From: Clostridium chrysemydis
Lineage (GTDB): Bacteria > Bacillota > Clostridia > Clostridiales > Clostridiaceae
Assembly (NCBI RefSeq): GCF_015234215.1
Contig: NZ_JADEKP010000001.1
Coordinates: 1,240,001 to 1,304,000, forward strand
DNA length: 64,000 bases
Reading direction: 5' to 3'
Notes under the pieces: model-generated
What the model was told of the DNA's origin: nothing
Databases searched by the model: none
What the model saw: only the letters and a program-made list of their open reading frames with translations
Program-made: the position numbers and the translations under genes
Part shown: one piece after another, positions 45,184 through 54,273 of the stretch
Position numbering within the stretch: position 1 is the stretch's first letter
Layout: the number at the start of each line of letters is the position of its first letter

Positions 45184-45513
45184 TTGGAATATTTCGGTTT
45201 TCTTGCATTTATATTTATAATTATTTACTCTTCATATCCAGCAAAAATTAAAAATTTAGAAGCAAAGGTAAAGAAATTAGAAAGGAATATAAAAGGTGAT
45301 AAAAGTATGTCTAAAATTTTATCTCAGCTTAAAGATAAAAAATGTATATTAACAAGTGATGAAGGTTTAACACTTGTATCTAAAAGAGATATTGAATGTG
45401 TTATTTTAGATGTTGATGATGAGTGGATTAAGTTTACTTATACTGATAAAAAAGGTAACACTTTAACTCAAATACTTAAAATTGAATCAATTGATAGAGT
45501 AACTTGCTTATAA
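45184..45513 (+). CDS. Small membrane-anchored protein with coiled coil
   Basis: The frame opens at an ATG at 45169, but that ATG lies on a GGAGG ribosome binding site (45171-45175). The TTG at 45184, eight bases later, is the better start and gives 109 residues. A single N-terminal membrane helix (FLAFIFIIIYSSY) is followed by a Lys-rich coiled coil and a ~65-residue small beta-barrel-like domain (EGLTLVSKRDIECVILDV). Function unknown. A terminator follows at once. Confidence 0.65.
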   Translation: MEYFGFLAFIFIIIYSSYPAKIKNLEAKVKKLERNIKGDKSMSKILSQLKDKKCILTSDEGLTLVSKRDIECVILDVDDEWIKFTYTDKKGNTLTQILKIESIDRVTCL

Positions 45514-45550
45514 AAAAGGAGTGAACAATCTATATTGTTCACTCCTTTTA
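45514..45550. terminator. Bidirectional intrinsic terminator
   Basis: GGAGTGAACAA pairs with TTGTTCACTCC around a short loop, with A and T runs at its sides, between the convergent genes at 45184 and 45552. Confidence 0.92.
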
Positions 45551-45551
45551 C

Positions 45552-46148
45552 TTATACTCCCATAGGCGAATTATACTCCATAACGTAAGAAGACCCCTGT
45601 CTACTTAAAGTCATAAATATATTTTTTTCATGTTTTATAGCTTTATACCCTACTTTTTCATAAAGAGCTTTAGCATTTGGATTTTTAGATAGAACTTCTA
45701 ATACATACTTTTCATATCTTTTATCTTTATGTATATAATTTAAAAGAGTTTGTCCTATCCCCTTTCGCCTTGCACCTTTACATACTCCTAAAAAGTCTAT
45801 GTAACATTCATTTTCACTTTTAACTATAACTTTAGTCATTATTTTATCTATCTGCCAGCAAAAAACACTTCCTCTAGCCTTTCCAAAAGTTTCTTTAAAT
45901 AACTTTTTATTAATTTTAATAGCTCTACCGCCTACTGAAGATGCAGATATAAACCCTAAAGCCTTACCGTCTTCTAAATAAACATAAACCATATCTTTAA
46001 TAAATGATTCTATAAAGCACTTAGATAATTTATCTAAATCTTTAGTAAATCCGCTAAACATATGACCAAAGCACTCTTCAAATATCTTATTTACCTCTTC
46101 TAAATTAGAATTATCTAATTCACTTAATTTAACTATTTTATTCCCCAT
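45552..46148 (-). CDS. GNAT N-acetyltransferase
   Basis: The frame is open to 46244, but the upstream part is hydrophobic junk without a ribosome binding site. The ATG at 46148 follows AGGGGG and gives 198 residues. Motif A of the acetyl-CoA site is clear: CYIDFLGVCKGARRKGIGQTLL, shortened here to the core RRKGIGQTLL. Then comes YVLEVLSKNPNAKALYEKVGY. The substrate is unknown. Confidence 0.85.
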   Translation of the reverse strand: MGNKIVKLSELDNSNLEEVNKIFEECFGHMFSGFTKDLDKLSKCFIESFIKDMVYVYLEDGKALGFISASSVGGRAIKINKKLFKETFGKARGSVFCWQIDKIMTKVIVKSENECYIDFLGVCKGARRKGIGQTLLNYIHKDKRYEKYVLEVLSKNPNAKALYEKVGYKAIKHEKNIFMTLSRQGSSYVMEYNSPMGV

Positions 46149-46233
46149 AAAACCCCCTAATAATTTCATAATTCTAATTATACAACATTTTTGGAATATA
46201 ATTACATATAATGTCAAATAAATTTTAAAAAAT

Positions 46234-46266
46234 AAAATGGACAACCTTTAGTTGCCCATTTTAAAA
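46234..46266 (-). terminator. Terminator of the codBA operon
   Basis: AAAATGGGCAAC pairs with GTTGTCCATTTT (one bulge) on the minus strand and runs into T-rich sequence after the codA stop at 46272. Confidence 0.82.
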
Positions 46267-46271
46267 ATTTT

Positions 46272-47537
46272 CTATCTTTTAAATGTTACTACCTTTTCAT
46301 CTCTTACGCTTATTACTGTTTTACTTGGGATAGTTTTTGAAATCACTTTTCCCTTTCTTATAGAATATAATACCTCTGCTCTTCTTCTAACTGCATCGTA
46401 TCCGCTATCCGCATTTAAAAGAATAAGGTTTCCAGGTTTTCCGATCTCTATCCCGTATTCATCTTCTATATTTAAAGTTTTTGCACTGTTTTTTGATATG
46501 AATTTTAAAGACTCATTTATGTCGTCATATCCCATCATCTGACATACGTGCAATCCAAAATGCACAACTTCAAGCATATTTCCAGTTCCCATAGGGTACC
46601 AAGGATCAAATATATCATCGTGACCGAAGCATACGTTTATTGAAGCTTCGTTTAACTCTTTAACTCTAGTTATACCTCTTCTTTTAGGATATGAATCAAA
46701 TCTTCCTTGAAGGTGAGTATTTACTAAAGGATTAGAAACAAAGTTAATGTTAGACATCTTTAAAAGTCTAAATAACTTATAAGTGTATGCATCGTTATAT
46801 GAACCCATAGCTGTAGTGTGGCTTGCTGTTACTTTGTTTTTAAGTCCTGTTTCTAAAGCTCTTGCTGCTACTACTTCTAAAAATCTAGATTGCTCGTCAT
46901 CTATTTCGTCGCAGTGAACATCTATTAAAGCATTATATTTTTTAGCTAAATCAAATACTTTATTTATAGATTCTACGCCATACTCACGAGTAAATTCAAA
47001 GTGAGGAATAGCTCCAACTACGTCAGCTCCAAGCTTTAAAGCTTCCTCTAAAAGCTCTAATCCGTTTTTATAAGATAAAATCCCTTCTTGAGGAAATGCA
47101 ACTATCTGAAGAGTTACGTAATCTTTAACCTCTTCTTTTACCTCAAGCATTGCTTTTAATGCAATTAAACTAGGATCAGTTATATCTACGTGTGTTCTGA
47201 TATATTGAATTCCGTTTGCAACTTGCCACTCTATAGCTTTTAAAGCTCTAGTTTTAACGTCCTCTTTAGTTAAAGATTCTTTTCTTTGTGACCATCTTTC
47301 TATCCCTTCAAAAAGAGTTCCGCTCTTATTCCACTCAGGTTCCCCTGCTGTAAGAGTAGTATCTAAGTGAACGTGCGGTTCAACAAAGGGACTAGAAGCT
47401 AAAGCTCCATTTCCTTCTATTATTTCTTCATCTTTTAAAGGTTCTATTTCCTTTTCTATTAATGAAAATTTACCATTTTTAATTCTTATATCAAATAAGC
47501 CTTCTTTATCTAATAACCTTACCTTTTTAATTAACAT
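46272..47537 (-). CDS. codA: Cytosine deaminase
   Basis: The 421-residue amidohydrolase matches CodA: the metal pair in [14 protein letters not shown], the third His in [23 protein letters not shown] and the final metal Asp in [15 protein letters not shown]. The DPWYPMG motif distinguishes cytosine deaminases from other amidohydrolases. It converts cytosine to uracil and ammonia for pyrimidine salvage in the cytoplasm. It is encoded 10 bases after codB and shares its PyrR-type leader. Isocytosine or related bases are possible side substrates. Confidence 0.94.
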   Translation of the reverse strand: MLIKKVRLLDKEGLFDIRIKNGKFSLIEKEIEPLKDEEIIEGNGALASSPFVEPHVHLDTTLTAGEPEWNKSGTLFEGIERWSQRKESLTKEDVKTRALKAIEWQVANGIQYIRTHVDITDPSLIALKAMLEVKEEVKDYVTLQIVAFPQEGILSYKNGLELLEEALKLGADVVGAIPHFEFTREYGVESINKVFDLAKKYNALIDVHCDEIDDEQSRFLEVVAARALETGLKNKVTASHTTAMGSYNDAYTYKLFRLLKMSNINFVSNPLVNTHLQGRFDSYPKRRGITRVKELNEASINVCFGHDDIFDPWYPMGTGNMLEVVHFGLHVCQMMGYDDINESLKFISKNSAKTLNIEDEYGIEIGKPGNLILLNADSGYDAVRRRAEVLYSIRKGKVISKTIPSKTVISVRDEKVVTFKR

Positions 47538-47547
47538 TTAAATCACC

Positions 47548-48801
47548 TTATCTTTTCGTTATTTTGCTAAGTATAACATAAACTATCATAGTAGTTAAGA
47601 TTGCATTTACTGCAATTACTCCAACACTTACAAAGTTTGCTACTAAAAACCCTAAAACAAATGCTATTATGGCATTCCAATTTATTTCTTTAAAATCTTC
47701 TTCACTTATCTTTTTATATTTTCTCTTTCTTAAGAAGAAATAATCTGCAATTATTATTCCACCTACTGGAGGTAGCATTGTATTTAAGAAAGTTAAGAAT
47801 TGAACGAAATTATTGTTTAGCCAAATAGCACCTACTGTCCCTAAAAGTCCGCATACTATTACAAGCTTATTTTTAGGAAGTTTAGTTATGTTTGAAAGTC
47901 CAAGCCCCGCTGTATATATTGCATTATCGTTTGTAGTCCAAATGTTTAATCCAAGAACTAATATTGCAGGTAAAACTAAGCCTTGGGAAAACATAACATC
48001 TGCTATATCTGAATTCCCTGTAACCATAGCCCCTATCGCCCCAAATAAGAACATTAAAGAGTTTCCTATAAAGAAAGCTATAACAGTTGTCCCGACTGCT
48101 ACCTTTTTATTTTTAGAAAACCTTGCAAAATCTGGTGTAGCTGTTCCCCCACTTATAAATGAACCTACACACAAAGTTACTGCTGTAACTAAAGTCATCT
48201 TGTTTGTCGGGTCTATATTCATAATACCTGCAATTCCCCCAACTGAGTTTGCAGCCATAGTAGCTGACGTACTCCCTAAGATAGCTATAGCTGGTACTGC
48301 TATTGCACTTAAAAGAGTTAATGATTTCATTCCAAAGTAAGCTGTTGCTGTCATTAGTATCCCTGTTATACCTACTAATAAATATAGATTTACGTTAAAT
48401 CTATTAGCAACTGGTATTGCAAACATAGCAATCCCTACTCCAAACCAACCTATCTGCGTAAGGCTAGTTATAAAAGATGCTAAGTAAGAACCCTTTACTC
48501 CAAAAGAATATCTTGCAAGTAAGTGCATTGAAAGCCCCGTATCTGCTCCGATATACGCTAATGCCCCTGTATAAAGAGCAAGAATTAAGTTTCCGATAAG
48601 TACTGCTTTAAAGAAATCAACTAAAGGTAAGCCTGTCCCTAAATTACCTCCAGTTAACATACTAGCTGAGAAAAACGTAAATCCTAGCATTACAACAAAC
48701 ATTGAAAAGAACCCCTTTTTGTCCTTTTTGTTTACATGATCTAATGCGTAGTCGTGATCCTCTGCCTCTACTCTTTCGTTTACTAAAATAGTTTGTTCCA
48801 T
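47548..48801 (-). CDS. codB: Cytosine permease (NCS1 family)
   Basis: The 417-residue protein has about 12 membrane helices with NCS1 features (GFTFFSASMLTGGNLGTGL, LGLNIWTTNDNAIYTAGLGLSN shortened here to its core NIWTTNDNAIYTAGL). It imports cytosine for CodA, the next gene. The ATG follows AGGAGG. Its leader contains a PyrR-type binding loop and terminator, so uptake and deamination of cytosine should fall when UMP is plentiful. Confidence 0.93.
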   Translation of the reverse strand: MEQTILVNERVEAEDHDYALDHVNKKDKKGFFSMFVVMLGFTFFSASMLTGGNLGTGLPLVDFFKAVLIGNLILALYTGALAYIGADTGLSMHLLARYSFGVKGSYLASFITSLTQIGWFGVGIAMFAIPVANRFNVNLYLLVGITGILMTATAYFGMKSLTLLSAIAVPAIAILGSTSATMAANSVGGIAGIMNIDPTNKMTLVTAVTLCVGSFISGGTATPDFARFSKNKKVAVGTTVIAFFIGNSLMFLFGAIGAMVTGNSDIADVMFSQGLVLPAILVLGLNIWTTNDNAIYTAGLGLSNITKLPKNKLVIVCGLLGTVGAIWLNNNFVQFLTFLNTMLPPVGGIIIADYFFLRKRKYKKISEEDFKEINWNAIIAFVLGFLVANFVSVGVIAVNAILTTMIVYVILSKITKR

Positions 48802-48852
48802 TTTTCATCCTCCTAAATCTTTTGTTTAGGAAAACCAGTACTCTTTCGTTAT

Positions 48853-48884
48853 AAAAAAACGACCTTTCTTTTTTAGAAAGGTCG
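48853..48884 (-). terminator. Attenuator terminator in the codBA leader
   Basis: CGACCTTTCT pairs with AGAAAGGTCG around an A-rich loop and runs into seven T residues on the minus strand, ~50 bases upstream of codB. The left arm is complementary to AAGGTCG at 48974-48968, which gives an antiterminator alternative. Confidence 0.93.
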
Positions 48885-48992
48885 CATAACAGATAATTAG
48901 ATATAACTAATCTTAACCTATAAGAATAGTTTTCCCTACCTAATTATTTAATTGCCGTATCTCTTTTCGACCTTATAAGTCTCTCTGGACTT
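48885..48992 (-). promoter_or_regulatory. PyrR-type binding loop and antiterminator of codBA
   Basis: On the minus strand AAGTCCAGAGAGACTT (48992-48977) is a hairpin whose loop fits the PyrR anti-antiterminator consensus ARUCCNGNGAGGYU closely (one difference, GAGAC for GAGGY). It is followed by TATAAGGTCG, whose AAGGTCG can pair with CGACCTT of the terminator. UMP-loaded PyrR binding the hairpin would hide the antiterminator arm and let transcription stop. PyrR itself is not in this window. Confidence 0.72.
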
Positions 48993-49236
48993 AATTTAAA
49001 GGACTAGTTTTCTTAGAGTAATTATATAATCATTTTTAAACTTCCGTCAATATTTTTTTAATATTTAGTTCATATTTTTATCTATTTAGATTTATTTTAA
49101 ATATAATAATAAAATTTAATATAATACACCCAATTTACTTCCTCTATTGTAAAAATATATAATCTAAATTCGTTAACAACTCTTATAATTTAAATGATAA
49201 AGAAAATAAATATTAAAGCTAATTAATACTACTTCT
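48993..49236. other. Promoter region of codBA, otherwise empty
   Basis: AT-rich sequence between the PyrR-type loop and the lipoprotein gene. It must contain the codBA promoter. I see no further RNA motif and no supported small ORF. Confidence 0.45.
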
Positions 49237-49668
49237 TTATTTTAATAAATCTTTAAAGGTATCAACATCATAGAATTCAGTAGAATAATATGATGGCGTA
49301 TCCCCTACATTTTTTATCTTTATAGGTTTACCTTCGTTAACTTTATCAATTACGATTTCAAAACTATTGTCTTTATCTAATTGTATTTTAAAATCCTTAT
49401 TTTCTCCTTTGAAAGTATATTCTTTATTATCCTCTGATTTAAAAGTTCCCTTATTAACCTCTCTATTATCAATATATTCTACGAAGCTATCATAATCACT
49501 TTCTATTGCCATTTGAATAACATACCCCTCGTTAGTAACATCACTTTGATAAAAACCTCTGTATAGTCCCGAACTAGACTTTATGCACCCCATAAACATA
49601 AGGCTAACCACAATTAAAGCTAATAGTATACTCGATACCTTTTTAATAAACAGAATCCTATATTCCAT
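49237..49668 (-). CDS. Small lipoprotein, function unknown
   Basis: The protein has a hydrophobic signal (KKVSSILLALIVVSLMFMGC) ending at a lipobox Cys near residue 28, then about 115 residues rich in Asp/Lys/Tyr and predicted beta strands (KEYTFKGENKDFKIQL). The ATG at 49668 lacks a good ribosome binding site. AGGAT lies a few codons inside, so the true start may be further in, close to the Lys-Lys of the signal. It is divergent from the GNAT gene. Confidence 0.62.
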   Translation of the reverse strand: MEYRILFIKKVSSILLALIVVSLMFMGCIKSSSGLYRGFYQSDVTNEGYVIQMAIESDYDSFVEYIDNREVNKGTFKSEDNKEYTFKGENKDFKIQLDKDNSFEIVIDKVNEGKPIKIKNVGDTPSYYSTEFYDVDTFKDLLK

Positions 49669-49751
49669 TACATTAAAATATTTTGTATAATTTTATACTT
49701 AAAAATGATGTATAATTTTTATAACGATATTTTAATTTAAGGAGCTTACTA

Positions 49752-50243
49752 ATGGATATATATTGCAGCGATTCTATTTATCTTAGAACATTTAAAATTA
49801 CAGATTTAAATGACCTTCACAGAATTATGTCAGACTCTGATGTTGCTAAGAATGCAGGATTTAAAGTAAAGGATACTTTAAGAGATACTTTACTTATATT
49901 AGATAAATTTATGTGGGAACTCGAAAATAGACTTTGGGCTGTAGTTTATAAACCTACAGACACAGTCATAGGTTGGATAGAAATACATGACTGTAACCTT
50001 TTCCCTGACCCTCAAACCTTTGAACTAGGCTTTGTTTTATCTAAGGGATACTGGGGAAGAGGCATAATGAAAGTCGTTATAGATTCTGTTTTAAGTTATG
50101 CTTTTAATAACCTTTACGCAAATAGAATTTTTTGTGCTCATTTTAGTGATAATCTAAGGTCTAAAAGAGTTATAGAAAAGTGTAACTTTACCTATTACAA
50201 CACTATAGATAACTTAATATATTACCAAATTAAAAGGAACTAA
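49752..50243 (+). CDS. GNAT N-acetyltransferase, RimJ/RimL-like
   Basis: The 163-residue protein has the RimJ/L-type start (YLRTFKITDLNDLHRIMSD), the FELGFVLSKGYWGRGIMKVV acetyl-CoA region and a terminal SKRVIEKCNFTYYNT motif. A strong AAGGAG precedes the ATG. It differs clearly from the GNATs at 40958, 45552 and 55526, so this is not a recent duplication. Target unknown. Confidence 0.85.
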   Translation: MDIYCSDSIYLRTFKITDLNDLHRIMSDSDVAKNAGFKVKDTLRDTLLILDKFMWELENRLWAVVYKPTDTVIGWIEIHDCNLFPDPQTFELGFVLSKGYWGRGIMKVVIDSVLSYAFNNLYANRIFCAHFSDNLRSKRVIEKCNFTYYNTIDNLIYYQIKRN

Positions 50244-50262
50244 AATCTAGTTCCTTTTACAT
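50230..50262. terminator. Bidirectional intrinsic terminator
   Basis: AAAAGGAACTA pairs with TAGTTCCTTTT around a short AAATC loop. It overlaps the end of the GNAT gene and faces the membrane protein gene ending at 50273. Confidence 0.9.
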
Positions 50263-50272
50263 TTTAAACTCA

Positions 50273-50488
50273 CTATTCTTTTGCATTAAATCTACATATA
50301 ACAAATCCAGATATACTGATAATTACAGCTATTACAAACCATAATAAAGAACTAGTCCCCGTTATATGACCTAAAAACCCTGAGAATTTATCACCCTCAT
50401 ACGGATTAATAACATATCCTAAGATAAGCATGCTAATTATAAACATGCCAGTAAAAAATAATACCCCACCATAAATTACTTTTTTCAA
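50273..50488 (-). CDS. Small two-helix membrane protein
   Basis: The 71-residue product has two hydrophobic helices (GGVLFFTGMFIISMLILGYVI core, and SLLWFVIAVIISISGFVI) joined by a short loop. It follows the helicase-nuclease gene by 19 bases with AGGGGG upstream, so the two are probably cotranscribed. No family recognised. Confidence 0.6.
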   Translation of the reverse strand: MKKVIYGGVLFFTGMFIISMLILGYVINPYEGDKFSGFLGHITGTSSLLWFVIAVIISISGFVICRFNAKE

Positions 50489-50507
50489 AAATACTCCCCC
50501 TTAAAAT

Positions 50508-53204
50508 TTAAATAGCATTTTCTAGCTCTTTTATAATTTTTTCTTCTTCTTTGCTTCCTTTAGTATTTAATCTTAAATATTTTATATTGTATTTTTCTAA
50601 TATACTATCTTTTAATTTATCCCTTCTTAACTGCTTTTCGTTTTTGTCGTGATAAGAATATCCGTCAACTTCTATAACTAAAATAGGGCTTTTATCATAC
50701 TTATCAAAAATGATAAAATCTGTGTGAGTCCAAGGGTGCATAGCATATTTTAATTCTTCTTCATTAAGTAAATCTGTGTTTTTTAATAGTAATTTTAAAG
50801 GCTCATGCATCGCAAAATCCATATCTTTAAACCTATCTTCTTCTAATATCTTTTCAAGAATAACATTTAGGATATTTTCAGAATCATACTTAGATACTTT
50901 TTTATTTTTAACAAATTCTAAAAGTTCCTCTTTATAATTACTATATAACAAATCAAAAACCGAATGGATGTTACTATCTAACACTTCGTAATTATTGTAT
51001 CTTACGTATTTAACTAAATCTCCTATGTTACTTTTTTTATTTAACATAGATTCGTTTGAAGATACTACTATAGCTAATTTGCTTACAGCCCTAGAAACAG
51101 CAACATTAATCAAACTATCATCGTCTACAAAATTATTAACTTCATTTGAAACTGTTGAAAGTATTATTACGTCCTTTTCTCTTCCTTGGTATTTATGTAC
51201 AGTATCTACTTCTATTTTATCGTTTTTAATTATTTTTTTAATAGCTTCTACTTGATTTCTATAAGGTGAAATTATCCCTATAGAATCATTGCCTTTTAGG
51301 TTTGGGATAACCTCTTCTTTTATAACTTCTATTTCCCTTAAATTTGTTTTATCACTTGCATGATTTCCTTTAGCTGTCTTATAAACTACTAACGGCTTTT
51401 CTTCTTTGTTCTTTGTTAATATTACAAGCTCACCGTTGTAGAATTTTTTATTGCAATACCCTATTATTTTGTTATTGCAGCGGTAATGTTCTTTTAATAA
51501 TGTTTTAGAAACTTTAGGATATATCTTTGTAATAGATGATAACAAGCTTTCATCAGCATAACTATACGCTTTAGATATGTTGTATTTTTCCAAAACATTA
51601 TCTGCAACTTTTTTAAAATCATTTGGAACTACGTTTGGAAGTTGCTTTAAATCACCTACTATAACTACGTTTTTAGCACAAGAAAAGGCTAAAGCACCAG
51701 TTACAATATCTACCTGTGATGATTCATCAATAATAACGTAATCAAATAAATAATTTTCAGTTATGCAAGATCTTATTGAGTGAGTTGTACTTAGAATTAC
51801 AGGATACTCTTTTATGAATTTATTAAAGTTTTTCTTTAAATCATTTAACTCGAATTTAGGAGGTGTCTCCCCTTTAGAGTTAACTATCTTAGATTTTAAT
51901 ATTTTCATAGATTTTTCACTATAGTCTTTCATATTTTTTGAAAAATCATATCTTTCTAATTTTCTTTCGAAACTATCGATCTCTTTTTCTATATCTTTTA
52001 ACCTTTTTTCGTAATATAAACTTTGAAGAAACTCAAATATTTTATCTGACGGATTTTTATAGAATTTAAAGGAAGTTATCTTATATTTAAATAAAAACTT
52101 TATCTTATCTATAAAAGTTATATCTTTTTCATTTTCAAAGATATATTCTAATTCTATTAATAACTTTAAGGTTTCTTTTTTTGATATCTTATTTTTAAAA
52201 GAATCTCCAATTATACTTAAATCCTCACTTTTAATTTTATTAAAATAAGTATGTTCAGTAATTATCTCTTCTCTTTCTTCTTTTAACTTAGCTAAACTGT
52301 TTTGGTATTCTAACATCTCATCTAGCTTTAATCTCATAGAATTTAGTTCTTCTTTAAGATTCTTCTTTTCTTCAAGACTTAAGTTCCAATAACTCATATT
52401 GGGATATTTTTCTATTTGTTTTTCTATAAATGCTTCTTTATTTTTAGCGTTTCCTAAAAATGCTGCTATAAAGCCAACTCCATACTTTTCTAACTTTTCA
52501 ATTACATTAGAAGTTGCAGAGTTATTATTAGAAACTACACAAACAGTTTTATTATTTATATAAGCGTTTGCAATAATATTTAAAATAGTTTGAGTTTTAC
52601 CAGTCCCTGGAGGGCCTTCGATAACACTTATTCTATTACTAAAAGCTTTTTCAGTTGCTTCCTTTTGACTTATATTAAAACTGAAAGGATAAACTAAATC
52701 TTCATTCCCTTTTAATTCTTTAAAATCTTCTTTATTTAGATAATTTGAAAGAATACTTTCTTTACTTATAGCTTGAATTTTATCGTATTGTTTAAACAAA
52801 TGTGATCCCTTATCTTCTTCTATAACTATATACTTTGATAATTCCTTAAGATAAGAAAAAACATCCTTGCTCTTTTTGTTTTTAAGTTCATTTTGAACTA
52901 GCCTTATTTTATGCTTCTCGTATAACCTAGTTCTTTCGTCTTCAAAAATCAATTTAATATATCTATCAAAAACGACAATATCCTTCACTCCAAAAACAGG
53001 GATATTATCCTCATAAGCTATATAGCTTCTGTTTTCAAAAATATCTTTTGCCTTTTTTACTTCTACATTACTATAAGAGTATCCGTATTCCCTATCAGTT
53101 CCTTTGAATTTTATAAAGTATTTTCCCCCATCATACCTAAGAGAGTGAATATCTTTTGTTTTATCTTCACCCTTAATTAATACTAACTTATCTCTTTCGT
53201 TCAC
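50508..53204 (-). CDS. SF1 (UPF1-like) helicase fused to a C-terminal nuclease-like domain (DUF2726-like)
   Basis: The 898-residue protein has an N-terminal domain of ~165 residues, then a UPF1-like superfamily 1 helicase core: EGPPGTGKTQT (Walker A), a ~230-residue coiled-coil insertion, VIIDESSQVD (motif II), VGDLKQLPNVVP (III), YQGREKDVIILS (V) and NVAVSRAVSKLAIV (VI). The last ~120 residues (VIEVDGYSYHDKNEKQ...RRDKLKDSIL) look like a Vsr/restriction-type nuclease fold, with Asp in EVDG. Such helicase-nuclease fusions occur in DNA repair and in phage defence; which applies is unknown. It may share a unit with the small membrane protein downstream. Confidence 0.82.
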   Translation of the reverse strand: MNERDKLVLIKGEDKTKDIHSLRYDGGKYFIKFKGTDREYGYSYSNVEVKKAKDIFENRSYIAYEDNIPVFGVKDIVVFDRYIKLIFEDERTRLYEKHKIRLVQNELKNKKSKDVFSYLKELSKYIVIEEDKGSHLFKQYDKIQAISKESILSNYLNKEDFKELKGNEDLVYPFSFNISQKEATEKAFSNRISVIEGPPGTGKTQTILNIIANAYINNKTVCVVSNNNSATSNVIEKLEKYGVGFIAAFLGNAKNKEAFIEKQIEKYPNMSYWNLSLEEKKNLKEELNSMRLKLDEMLEYQNSLAKLKEEREEIITEHTYFNKIKSEDLSIIGDSFKNKISKKETLKLLIELEYIFENEKDITFIDKIKFLFKYKITSFKFYKNPSDKIFEFLQSLYYEKRLKDIEKEIDSFERKLERYDFSKNMKDYSEKSMKILKSKIVNSKGETPPKFELNDLKKNFNKFIKEYPVILSTTHSIRSCITENYLFDYVIIDESSQVDIVTGALAFSCAKNVVIVGDLKQLPNVVPNDFKKVADNVLEKYNISKAYSYADESLLSSITKIYPKVSKTLLKEHYRCNNKIIGYCNKKFYNGELVILTKNKEEKPLVVYKTAKGNHASDKTNLREIEVIKEEVIPNLKGNDSIGIISPYRNQVEAIKKIIKNDKIEVDTVHKYQGREKDVIILSTVSNEVNNFVDDDSLINVAVSRAVSKLAIVVSSNESMLNKKSNIGDLVKYVRYNNYEVLDSNIHSVFDLLYSNYKEELLEFVKNKKVSKYDSENILNVILEKILEEDRFKDMDFAMHEPLKLLLKNTDLLNEEELKYAMHPWTHTDFIIFDKYDKSPILVIEVDGYSYHDKNEKQLRRDKLKDSILEKYNIKYLRLNTKGSKEEEKIIKELENAI

Positions 53205-53302
53205 ATTATTTACCTCTTCTCTACTAATTCAAGGATATTATACCATACTGGTTTTAAACTAATTTAAACTAATATTCCCTTATTTGAAATTAAATATAAA
53301 AA

Positions 53303-53346
53303 AATAATGCATACAGATATTTTTATAAGATTCTGTATACATTACT
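53303..53346 (-). terminator. Terminator of the small zinc-ribbon gene
   Basis: AATGTATACAGA pairs with TCTGTATGCATT around an AT-rich loop, then a run of T on the minus strand. Confidence 0.85.
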
Positions 53347-53374
53347 TTTTAAATTCTTCTTTTGTTTGTTTATA

Positions 53375-53533
53375 TTATTCATTATAACTTTCTATCTCAT
53401 CATTTTGAGAAACGTAAAAACAAATAGGAACATGCTTTTCATAGCATTCTTCGCACATTTCCTTTAAACATTCAGGACATTCTTTCATATCCTCTTCCTC
53501 AAAATATTCTCCGCATATTTCACATTCGAACAT
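53375..53533 (-). CDS. Small Cys-rich zinc-ribbon protein, 52 residues
   Basis: An ATG at 53533 follows GAGGTGAT and opens a 52-codon frame. It contains CEIC near the N-terminus, CPEC in the middle, then CEECYEKHVPIC, giving seven Cys and one His in a treble-clef or zinc-ribbon-like order. It is acidic. Short proteins of this kind bind zinc and often contact nucleic acid or protein. It has its own terminator. A decayed copy of its central region lies at 56210-56260. Confidence 0.7.
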   Translation of the reverse strand: MFECEICGEYFEEEDMKECPECLKEMCEECYEKHVPICFYVSQNDEIESYNE

Positions 53534-53619
53534 AAACTATCACCTCTAGTATATAATTAAAAATTATATACTTATCTAGTCTTTCTTACAACTGAATTTA
53601 ATTATAGTCAGTTAAAAAG

Positions 53620-54273
53620 CTAAGTTATTTTTCTTTTAAGATCCCTTAACTTTAATCCATTTTTCTTTATAGAATTTCTCCAACCTATTTGAGCCATTAT
53701 TTTATAAAGAAATCTTGGAAAATTAGGCTCTGTAAATATAAGTCCATTATCTTCTCCAATTTTAATATTTTTAGATAATTTACTTAATTCATTACCTATA
53801 TTCTTTTTAGGTCCTGATCCGAAGGGAACATTATCTAAATTAGATAACATCCCTCCACCTCCGATTCCAATTCCACCTTTAAAATTAAATCCTACCTTTT
53901 TGCAAAAATGACCTATATTTTCTAATGCTAAACAATTTTGTTTTCCATCAAAAAATCCGTTATTTACTATAGCATAAACATTTGTTTTATTATAATTTGT
54001 ATCTTTATTCTTATTAATATACTCTTCAAAATCCACTAATACATTTAAAAGATGTGAAGGAATAGAATCAACATATAAAGGAAATGCAAATACTATAGCA
54101 TCAGACCTTAAAACTTCTTCAAAATCCTTTTCTCCTTTATACGGATCATTCCAAACAAGTTCTATTATCTCTTCGACATTTTCTTTATTTAAATATTCCT
54201 TTAACCCTTTTAGTAAGATTAAAGAGGTCGTTTTATCCCCTCTTGGGCTTCCGCTAATTAATGCTATTTTCAT
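53620..54273 (-). CDS. Flavodoxin-like NAD(P)H-dependent oxidoreductase (1)
   Basis: The fold begins MKIALISGSPRGDKTTS, the FMN phosphate loop of the NADPH-dependent FMN reductase family, and continues with DAIVFAFPLYVDSIPSHLLN, the flavodoxin-like segment that contacts the flavin ring. The frame opens at 54288, but ATG 54273 follows GAGGAGG and is the natural start (217 residues). The start overlaps the end of the next upstream gene by 20 bases. Substrate unknown. Confidence 0.82.
   Translation of the reverse strand: MKIALISGSPRGDKTTSLILLKGLKEYLNKENVEEIIELVWNDPYKGEKDFEEVLRSDAIVFAFPLYVDSIPSHLLNVLVDFEEYINKNKDTNYNKTNVYAIVNNGFFDGKQNCLALENIGHFCKKVGFNFKGGIGIGGGGMLSNLDNVPFGSGPKKNIGNELSKLSKNIKIGEDNGLIFTEPNFPRFLYKIMAQIGWRNSIKKNGLKLRDLKRKIT

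Noticed and set aside
48885-48992. Purine-type riboswitch before codBA
   Set aside because: There is no GATATGG or AAGTTTCTACC core; the leader is better explained by a PyrR-type loop with antiterminator and terminator.
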